This document shows positions 21,652 through 26,981 of a stretch of DNA of 26,981 nucleotides, piece after piece (positions within the stretch are counted from its first letter, which is position 1; every line of letters begins with the position of its first letter). A program made the translations under genes and the position numbers. This DNA is from a virus. The notes beneath the pieces were generated by a model. That model had not been told where the DNA came from. It made no database searches and was given only the letters and a program-made list of their open reading frames with translations. Location: the IMG/VR virus record IMGVR_UViG_3300008266_014512, positions 1-26,981 of that record. The stretch is one strand, 5' to 3'.

Positions 21652-23451
21652 TTAGAAGGTTCCCCCGTCTAATACATCATAGACAAGTGCAGTACCATTT
21701 GATTGAAGTACATAGCCAGACGTACCTAATGCTAGTTCGTTATAGCCGTTGGTTGTATTTCCGACTAGAATAGCATTATTAGTCATAGTTGCTTTACCTG
21801 TACCGCCACTTGTACCAGCTAGTGCAGTAGATAAAGTCAACGTATTAGCAACAATAGCTACGTTAATGGTTGAGTTAGCAGCAATTCTAACATGAGTAGC
21901 GTTTGAAGTAAATCCACCAGCAAGTAAGTATGCCTGTAAAGTAGATTGAGTATACCCAACACCAGCTGTATTTACTGTATTATTAGGTGATTCTTGAAGA
22001 CCTTCAAACAGCTTATAGATATCATCAGTTGCGTCACGGAATAGGCCAGTATGCTCATGATCACCTGCATCGGGATTGTAGCTACCAAAGAAGCCAATAT
22101 CTAGCAAGTCAGATGTTGTATTATTAGCTGCTAACTGCAATAATGGGTCGTTAACAATTAAAGTGTTAGCACTAATTGTAATAGTTGTACCAAGTACTGA
22201 CAGGTTACCGGAGATCTGAACATCACCATCAAAGTAGCCAGATACTGAGTGTACATTTTGTGAATAAATTTGATTCCAGCGAACAGCTGTATTACCTAAG
22301 TTATAAGTGATGTTTGCGGACGGTATAATATTAGTATTAACACCACCGTTTACTGAAATAATATCTGCGTACGCATCACCAATAGCAACGTTACCTGTAG
22401 CGGTCAAGTTACGGAACGTTACATCACTAGTTGTTTCAACTGCCTGACCGATATGAACACCAGTTGTGTTTACTGTAACACCGGTACCTGGCCTTACAAA
22501 TAGACCCGTTGTATTAGCGATTATACCACTATTAGCAAGAACGGATAATGTACCAGTGGATGTGATAGTTCCACCTGTTAAGCCGTTACTTGTAGCTACC
22601 GAAGTAACACCTTGATCATCAGCAGCCCAATATGCTGTAGTACCATTTGAGTGTAATACTTGGCCAGCTGTACCTATTGTTCCGTTAGCTAGCAGCCCTA
22701 CAGCTGTATCTAATGCTAATCTTGTGGAATTGGCAACTACAGATGATCCAACAGATAGAGTAGCACCGTTAACAGTACCTGTCGTAAATACACCTATGGA
22801 GTTAGCTACAACTGACGACCCTACTGAATGCACAGCGGCGTTTACTGTACCTGTAGTAAAGGTACCCAATGAGTTTGATATTACAGCTGTACCGACAGAT
22901 ACAACCGCACCATTTACTGTACCAGTTGTAAAGACACCGAGAGAATTAGCTACAACTGCAGACCCAACAGATAGTGTAGCTGAGTTAACTAAACTTGTAG
23001 CAAGAAAAGTATTAGCAACCGCTGTATTAGTTGTTAGAGTATCTGTAGTTTTATTGAATGTTAGACCAGCGTCTGCTCCTAGAGCACCACCATCGTTAAA
23101 TTGAACTTGAGTATCACTACCAGATACACTAGGAGAAGGAGTGTTCCAGTATACTGTTGATCCGTTTGATGTAAGAAGCTGGCCAGCCGTGCCAAAAGAG
23201 CCGTTAGCATATACACCAGTGGGTACAAGATTTGCTACAATTACTTTATCAATACCGCTAGTTGAGTTAGCTACAAGCGCTTGATTAGCGGTTAGTACAC
23301 CAGGATTGCGCTTACCACTGATAGGTACAACAGCGCCGTTGCTACCAATATAAAGTACGTCACCGTTAGCGGTATAAGCAAGTTCACCATTAGCGAGAGA
23401 TCCAGGAGACGCTCCTGTCAAACTTCTTTTAATCTGAATTAAATTTGGCAC
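21652..23451 (-). CDS. Large repetitive tail fibre protein with 24-residue tandem repeats
   Basis: A 599-aa fibre. The N-terminus 'LIQIKRSLTGASPGSLANGELAYTANGDVLYIGSNGAVVPI' belongs to the same attachment-domain family as the 528-aa fibre. Residues ~156-242 contain about 3.6 copies of a 24-residue repeat ('SVGS.VVANS.GVFTTGTVNGA.'). Then comes a block closely similar to the other fibre ('YWAADDQGVTSVAT.NGLTGGTIT'), a 'DVQISGNLSVLGTTITISANTLIVNDPLLQLA' domain and a tip ending 'LDGGTF'. The start codon is GTG, directly after the TAA of the preceding gene, so translation is probably coupled. Confidence 0.85.
   Translation of the reverse strand: MPNLIQIKRSLTGASPGSLANGELAYTANGDVLYIGSNGAVVPISGKRNPGVLTANQALVANSTSGIDKVIVANLVPTGVYANGSFGTAGQLLTSNGSTVYWNTPSPSVSGSDTQVQFNDGGALGADAGLTFNKTTDTLTTNTAVANTFLATSLVNSATLSVGSAVVANSLGVFTTGTVNGAVVSVGTAVISNSLGTFTTGTVNAAVHSVGSSVVANSIGVFTTGTVNGATLSVGSSVVANSTRLALDTAVGLLANGTIGTAGQVLHSNGTTAYWAADDQGVTSVATSNGLTGGTITSTGTLSVLANSGIIANTTGLFVRPGTGVTVNTTGVHIGQAVETTSDVTFRNLTATGNVAIGDAYADIISVNGGVNTNIIPSANITYNLGNTAVRWNQIYSQNVHSVSGYFDGDVQISGNLSVLGTTITISANTLIVNDPLLQLAANNTTSDLLDIGFFGSYNPDAGDHEHTGLFRDATDDIYKLFEGLQESPNNTVNTAGVGYTQSTLQAYLLAGGFTSNATHVRIAANSTINVAIVANTLTLSTALAGTSGGTGKATMTNNAILVGNTTNGYNELALGTSGYVLQSNGTALVYDVLDGGTF
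22727..22986 (-). repeat. 72-bp in-frame tandem repeat inside fibre gene
   Basis: About 3.6 imperfect copies of a 72-base unit encode a 24-residue beta repeat in the 599-aa fibre. Similar cores recur near 22770, 22842 and 22914. Copies differ mostly at synonymous or conservative positions, so the array is old or under protein-level selection. Confidence 0.8.
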
Positions 23452-23856
23452 TTAGAAGGATCCCCCATCTATATCTAATATCTTTACTACGTATTTATCA
23501 GTAGAATTATCATACACGAGAGTGCTATTATTAGAGGGTAGTAACCCCTCCTCTACATCTGCAAGCTGATCTAGTCTTAAGGTACCTACTCCAGATGTAT
23601 CTACAATAATAGCAGATCCGTTCGATGTAACAGTAGATAAACCAGTACCGACAATAGGGATTGTATCTGCGATTACATTGGTCTGCTGTGTTACGAGACT
23701 AATAGGACCAGCGGAGTTATTGGCAGGGGTATCTAAAACATAAGTCACGGCAGGCCTTACTGTAGCTGAATGTACATCGATACGTAACGCAGCTGAATTA
23801 GCTAGCGCTACATTGTATTTATTTTGTGTAGGTTTAATTACTCTGTATTCAGCCAT
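23452..23856 (-). CDS. Small fibre-associated virion protein
   Basis: A 134-aa beta-rich protein. The C-terminal part 'TLRLDQLADVEEGLLPSNNSTLVYDNSTDKYVVKILDIDGGSF' has the 'L..LADV......LVYD..T.KYVVK' pattern found in phage fibre and fibre-adaptor proteins. It ends in 'DGGSF', nearly the same last residues as the 599-aa fibre that follows ('DGGTF'). Its stop codon is directly followed by the GTG of that fibre, and its ATG shares one base with the stop of the preceding gene. A connector or baseplate adaptor for the fibre is likely by position; the family is not firmly identified. Confidence 0.68.
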   Translation of the reverse strand: MAEYRVIKPTQNKYNVALANSAALRIDVHSATVRPAVTYVLDTPANNSAGPISLVTQQTNVIADTIPIVGTGLSTVTSNGSAIIVDTSGVGTLRLDQLADVEEGLLPSNNSTLVYDNSTDKYVVKILDIDGGSF

Positions 23857-24182
23857 TACTTGGTTACTTCGGGTGTGACAGTTACTATACCTTCTACTAT
23901 ACGAGTCACTTCACCTAAACCATTAGTAATCTGTAAGTCATAAACATAACGATCTGGTAGTAGTGTAGCTGTTTGATTAGCAGTTAAAGAAGCCCTTACG
24001 GTACCATTAGAGTAAACACCAATAGTAAAAGAAGTAGCTGAATTAGACGCGTAATTTCGGCGTAGCTGTCCTGCACCGGTATAATCAGTAAGATTAATTA
24101 TATCGTTATTTGCATCTTTAACGATGAAATCAACAGAGAACGTAGAGCCCTGATCTATTGTAAGGTTTACTTTGTCAGCCAT
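23856..24182 (-). CDS. Small Ig-like virion/baseplate protein
   Basis: A 108-aa protein with 'LTIDQGSTFSVDFIVKDANNDIINLTDYTGAGQLRRNY', 'ASLTANQTATLLPDRYVYDLQI' and 'EVTRIVEGIVTVTPEVTK'. This is the outline of small immunoglobulin-like phage proteins related to N-terminal domains of baseplate receptor-binding components ('..qG.tf...f..kd..g..i.LtgYt...qir', '...YvYDl.......v.rl..G...v.p.vT'). It heads the fibre operon behind an exact late promoter and overlaps the next gene by one base (TAATG). It probably anchors fibres (inference). Confidence 0.68.
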   Translation of the reverse strand: MADKVNLTIDQGSTFSVDFIVKDANNDIINLTDYTGAGQLRRNYASNSATSFTIGVYSNGTVRASLTANQTATLLPDRYVYDLQITNGLGEVTRIVEGIVTVTPEVTK

Positions 24183-24200
24183 AGCACACTCTTTTTATTG

Positions 24201-24208
24201 TATTTATA
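24201..24208 (-). promoter_or_regulatory. Late promoter of the fibre gene cluster
   Basis: Exact TATAAATA on the minus strand, 18 bases before the ATG at 24182. It lies in the 31-base gap after the oxygenase gene. It likely drives the small Ig-like protein, the connector and the fibres as one late transcript. Confidence 0.8.
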
Positions 24209-24213
24209 AGGTA

Positions 24214-24888
24214 TTAAATCTGACAAGCTTCTTTCATCTTATCAAATGTTGCGTGGTTTTTGAGATAGTCTTCACCCTCTATAATACCCGCAAATCTAAT
24301 GTTTGTAATAATAGCGTATTTAATTGAATCTTCACAGAAGAAAGGAAATGTACTATGCTCACTATGGCCTGGAAAAACTACTATAGTTCCCGATTCATTA
24401 TCTACAGGAGTAAAAAGTAGCTCCTTTCTAGCCCAAAATCCACTCGGAGGGTTTCGTGGGTTATGAAAAACAAGCTTGCCAGCCAAAGCGTGAGGTTCCT
24501 CAGGACTTCTTATTACCTTCGGATAATAAGTGACGATAACCTGATTGCCCATATGCGCGTGAGGAACCGACCAGTCACCTCGTTTTTCTACGTTAGCAAA
24601 CATATGAGCGCGAATTGGTGTTATGTCTTCCGGTCCGAGCTCAACAACTGTTTTTAAATAGTGCCAGAAGTACTGCTCCATAAAGCCAATATACTTATTA
24701 AGTGCTTTTGACTTGTAGAAGAATGATAGGTTGTTTGGAATAGCATGCTTGAAACCACCCTCAGTATACACCATCTTCTTATTAACATAATCTTCAGCTA
24801 TTGAAGCTAGCTCTTCGTTTTCATCAACAGAAAGATGCTTAATCTGATCAACAAGAATGTTTGTTGGCCAGAGCTTCATAAGACGCAT
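24214..24888 (-). CDS. 2-oxoglutarate/Fe(II)-dependent oxygenase-like protein
   Basis: A 224-aa enzyme of the 2OG-Fe(II) oxygenase superfamily that oxidises (usually hydroxylates) a substrate with 2-oxoglutarate and O2. The double-stranded beta-helix motifs are readable: 'NVEKRGDWSVPHAHMGNQVIVTYYP' with candidate iron ligands His110 or His112, 'GKLVFHNPRN', 'GTIVVFPGHSEHSTFPF' with distal His178, and 'YAIITNIRF' with Arg198, which could bind the 2OG carboxylate. The layout resembles the family that reads 'H.H...SGVYY...G.L.F.dPR...FPs...H.v.P'. Its ATG shares one base with the radical SAM stop (TAATG), so the two enzymes are translationally coupled. The substrate is unknown. Confidence 0.82.
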   Translation of the reverse strand: MRLMKLWPTNILVDQIKHLSVDENEELASIAEDYVNKKMVYTEGGFKHAIPNNLSFFYKSKALNKYIGFMEQYFWHYLKTVVELGPEDITPIRAHMFANVEKRGDWSVPHAHMGNQVIVTYYPKVIRSPEEPHALAGKLVFHNPRNPPSGFWARKELLFTPVDNESGTIVVFPGHSEHSTFPFFCEDSIKYAIITNIRFAGIIEGEDYLKNHATFDKMKEACQI

Positions 24889-26288
24889 TATAGTTCCTTC
24901 GGAGTTGATCTAACTTCAGGTAGCATAACTTCTAAATCAGCCGGACCCCAAAGATCTTCTCTTTCAGCTGGCAGCTGATAGTTATCATCTAGGGCCCTAA
25001 TAGCATAAGGAAGATCACCAGTTGCTTCTTCGAATGCTGCAGCGAAAAAAGGTATGTGATCGGAGTAGGCGCTGTCACAAGAAATCTTGAAGTACTCGTC
25101 CTCAAGAAACATGCAAGAACCTTTACACATTTGAAGTACAGGGCATTTAGAACATTCATCCCTAAACTTCCAGTGCGTCGCAGTATTCAGTTCTATCTCA
25201 TCGAACTTAGTAACGTGACCAATTCTATGTGAGTTACCATTTGGCGCTTTTGATACTGCTGTTACGTTCTGGCAAGTCAGAACATTACCTCTTAGATCAA
25301 CAGCAATAGTATTTTCGTTGTCCATACCGCATTTTTGACCAAGAACATTCGCTGGTCTGTGATTACCAAAAGAGTCTAACCACTCGCCAATTCTGTGCCT
25401 GTAGATAAGAAATCTGTTGATCTCTTGATTGTTGATAGCGTCCAGCGTTGTTCTTCTAAATGCTAGGTGTTCTTCATGATTTTGAAGAGTGTTGGCTTTT
25501 CCACCTTCGTCATAAACGTCAATGAACCCACCTTCACCAATATTAAACTTGGCATAAGTGCCTAACAAATCTTCGAACCATTTTTGTATCTTTGCTCTAT
25601 CCATGTTTTCTCTATGAACCATGGAGTTGAAGCTCACCCTACCCTGAGGTAGAAATCTATTGACAAGCTTCATGATCATTTCTTTTTGTTTTGGATTTTC
25701 GAACGGATCAGGACCGCGAACATTTTGACCTGGACCATCATGCGAAATTCCTACCACAAATCCCATTTCATCTAGCCAGTCGATTATATCATCATTGAAC
25801 AATGAACCATTGGTAATGACTAGGAACTTAGTAAATAAAAACTTCTCTCTAAGCTTTTCGGCTAGAGGCTTTAACACCTTCCAGTACACAAAAGGCTCGC
25901 CGCCCCAAAACTCTATCTGATCGGGAGGATCTTTCAACCAGCTGTCTAGGTTTTGAAGAAAGTTATCAACCAACTTGCTGTTTGAGTGGTCGATGTTAGG
26001 TACAAACCTTTGGCTGCAATATTCGCAAGAGTAATTACAAGAAAGACCAAGTTGAATCTTAAGATTTTTGATGTTTGATTTACCAGCAGGTGAGGAGGGC
26101 GAAACTGCCTTAACCTCTTTAGCTTTTGAGAAATCAATTTTGAATAGAGGCTTAACCTCTAGAAGATTACCCTGTTCATCAAAAATCTCAGATGTCATAT
26201 TGTCGTAAACGTAAAAAGTATTTTCCGCTTTGATAAACTCACCTTTTTTATTATAGAAAGGTGATGTACATGCTATAGCAAATTTCAT
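24888..26288 (-). CDS. Radical SAM enzyme with SPASM domain
   Basis: A 466-aa protein. After an unfamiliar ~70-residue N-terminal part, the radical SAM core carries the CxxxCxxC [4Fe-4S]/SAM motif at Cys84, Cys88 and Cys91 ('LSCNYSCEYC') and the 'GGEP' motif at 129-132. The C-terminal SPASM domain is complete: Cys320-x13-Gly-x4-Cys339, then Cys379-x2-Cys382-x5-Cys388-x3-Cys392, then Cys404, enough for two auxiliary [4Fe-4S] clusters. In this superfamily such enzymes modify peptides or proteins (anaerobic sulfatase maturases, RiPP maturases). No sulfatase gene is in the window. AGGAG precedes the ATG. The adjacent tail-type genes and coupled oxygenase suggest a protein substrate, but none is identified. 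Confidence 0.92.
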   Translation of the reverse strand: MKFAIACTSPFYNKKGEFIKAENTFYVYDNMTSEIFDEQGNLLEVKPLFKIDFSKAKEVKAVSPSSPAGKSNIKNLKIQLGLSCNYSCEYCSQRFVPNIDHSNSKLVDNFLQNLDSWLKDPPDQIEFWGGEPFVYWKVLKPLAEKLREKFLFTKFLVITNGSLFNDDIIDWLDEMGFVVGISHDGPGQNVRGPDPFENPKQKEMIMKLVNRFLPQGRVSFNSMVHRENMDRAKIQKWFEDLLGTYAKFNIGEGGFIDVYDEGGKANTLQNHEEHLAFRRTTLDAINNQEINRFLIYRHRIGEWLDSFGNHRPANVLGQKCGMDNENTIAVDLRGNVLTCQNVTAVSKAPNGNSHRIGHVTKFDEIELNTATHWKFRDECSKCPVLQMCKGSCMFLEDEYFKISCDSAYSDHIPFFAAAFEEATGDLPYAIRALDDNYQLPAEREDLWGPADLEVMLPEVRSTPKEL

Positions 26289-26299
26289 AATAACTCCTG

Positions 26300-26457
26300 T
26301 TACGTGACCGTCAGTGTATGCACAACTGCGCTAGTGTATACCTTACCTACGCTGAACTTAACGTCAATAGTGTCTCCAGCAGACAAACCGAGAGCTGAAA
26401 CTTTTGCCTTGCATCTACCATCAACGACGTTAATAACGTCTATCTCTGTATTCAAAA
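26300..26457 (-). pseudogene. C-terminal continuation in +1 frame (frameshifted or recoded end of the beta-rich protein)
   Basis: After the run of four T (minus strand; 26454-26457) the +1 frame reads 'NTEIDVINVVDGRCKAKVS' then 'ALGLSAGDTIDVKFSVGKV' and 'YTSAVVHTLTVT', stopping at 26300. This is convincing beta-sandwich coding sequence with no ATG or ribosome-binding site of its own. Skipping one base of the T run joins it smoothly to the upstream frame (…ETVEID-L-NTEIDV…), giving a protein about 50 residues longer. The cause may be an assembly/sequencing indel, a real frameshift mutation or programmed +1 frameshifting. Confidence 0.6.
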
Positions 26458-26981
26458 TCAATTTCAACTGTTTCGTTTGCGTTCATTGTAGTTGGACCGC
26501 TTGTTACGCATTTTGGTGACCAGTTGATTTGTCTAGAACCATGCATAGGAACAAGAGTAGGGGGAAGTACCTGCTCAGCTTCAATGTTACATGTAAGCCC
26601 TGCGTTAGAATCAACAGTAACCAACCAAAGAGCGTTCGAGAAGTTTGTTGTTTCTGGATACGTTATGCATTGCACTGGCCAAGATTGCATCAGAACATGA
26701 GCAAGCTCAGGTGGCTTTAAGCTTGTAGCCTTGGTCATACCGAAAAGATTGAAAGGCATACCAGAAGTTACGATAAAGTTACCATTTGCGTTCGACATGT
26801 TCCTAGTTGGAAAAACAAATCTTGACATATCATAGTAGTCACTACGATTTGCAAAATTATTCCATGCGATTTCCAAGTCATTGATAGTGACAACATCATC
26901 AGTAATATTTAGATCCAGATGAAATCCATGTACGAACATTGGATCCGGATTTTCTGTTTGTTCGTAAACCCATAGAGCCAT
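26430..26981 (-). CDS. Beta-rich protein of unknown function, probably frameshifted at its end
   Basis: A 183-codon frame whose ATG occupies the last three bases of the window, so the true start and its ribosome-binding site cannot be checked. I do not recognise the family. The sequence has 'FVHGFHLDLNITDDVVTINDLEIAWNNF', 'FVFPTRNMSNANGNFIVTSGMPFNLFGM' and 'ALWLVTVDSNAGLTCNIEAEQVLPPTLVPMHGSRQINW', with several Cys and an alternating beta pattern typical of virion or host-surface proteins. It ends '...ETVEIDFEYRDRRY', but coding-quality sequence continues in the +1 frame to 26300. It is immediately upstream of the radical SAM gene and might be its partner or substrate (speculation). Confidence 0.6.
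   Translation of the reverse strand: MALWVYEQTENPDPMFVHGFHLDLNITDDVVTINDLEIAWNNFANRSDYYDMSRFVFPTRNMSNANGNFIVTSGMPFNLFGMTKATSLKPPELAHVLMQSWPVQCITYPETTNFSNALWLVTVDSNAGLTCNIEAEQVLPPTLVPMHGSRQINWSPKCVTSGPTTMNANETVEIDFEYRDRRY

Noticed and set aside
22727-22986. Regularly spaced repeats that could suggest a CRISPR-like array
   Set aside because: The period is 72 bases, divisible by three, in frame with a fibre gene, with no unique spacers between identical repeats. It is a protein repeat.
22724-23104. Long plus-strand open frame (126 codons) opposite the fibre repeat
   Set aside because: It mirrors the 72-bp repeats of the minus-strand gene, has no ribosome-binding site and lies wholly inside a well-supported gene. 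The same reasoning removes other plus-strand frames such as 16728-17048 and 17297-17599.
16211-23451. Diversity-generating retroelement in the fibre cluster
   Set aside because: No reverse transcriptase gene and no adenine-biased template/variable repeat pair was seen. The repeats found are ordinary fibre repeats.
24888-26288. Anaerobic sulfatase maturase function for the radical SAM protein
   Set aside because: The domain layout fits that group, but no sulfatase is in the window, so a specific name would be unsupported.
1-26981. tRNA genes, integrase or attachment sites
   Set aside because: No cloverleaf-like sequence was noticed in the short intergenic gaps, and no integrase or repressor gene is present, although a covariance-model scan was not possible.

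Overview
The window is part of the late (virion) region of a T4-like contractile-tailed phage (myovirus). All recognised genes lie on the minus strand, so transcription runs from the high coordinates to the low ones. Read in that direction, the conserved core is gp13, gp14, gp15, gp16, gp17, gp18, gp19, gp20, a gp67-like gene, a core protein, an extra small gene, gp21, gp22, gp23, a gp19-fold gene, uvsY and uvsW. This is the gene order of marine T4-like phages. The tail fibres also fit a marine phage: 'NVGIGT' repeats, S74 chaperone domains and N-termini with 'KRS...GELA'. By eye the base composition is moderately AT-rich (not computed). The host cannot be named from this sequence. No tRNA, rRNA, integrase, CRISPR array or insertion sequence was seen.

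Layout from the right edge (transcription order). 26981-24214: a beta-rich protein whose reading frame looks broken near 26455, then a radical SAM enzyme with a complete SPASM domain, then a 2-oxoglutarate/Fe(II) oxygenase. 24182-16048: two small virion-type proteins, four large fibre-like proteins (two with C-terminal S74 autoproteolytic chaperones), a coiled-coil protein, a GC-rich fibre module with two tiny genes, another tiny gene, and a GH19 endolysin next to the neck genes. 15369-12465: neck and tail-terminator proteins gp13, gp14, gp15 and small terminase gp16. 12478-8154: large terminase gp17, sheath gp18 and tube gp19. 8114-1803: portal gp20, prohead core proteins, protease gp21, scaffold gp22 and major capsid protein gp23, closed by a strong rho-independent terminator. 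1709-1194: a second tail-tube-fold protein. 1133-1: the recombination genes uvsY and uvsW (uvsW is cut by the window edge).

How the genes work together. gp20, gp22, the core proteins and gp23 build the prohead. gp21 cuts them at sites of the form hydrophobic-x-E|A/G, and several matching sites are visible. gp16 and gp17 package DNA. gp13, gp14 and gp15 close the head and cap the tail built from gp18 and gp19. Fibres recognise the host and the GH19 enzyme opens its wall. T4-type late boxes (TATAAATA or one-base variants) stand 19-34 bases before the starts of gp13, gp18, gp19, the gp67-like gene, gp22, gp23, the gp19-fold gene and two tail/fibre genes. uvsY instead has a sigma-70-like promoter, which fits early or middle expression of the recombination pair.

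The most unusual content is the radical SAM/SPASM plus oxygenase pair inside a tail module. It may be a protein- or peptide-modification cassette acting on virion or host targets; the substrate is unknown.
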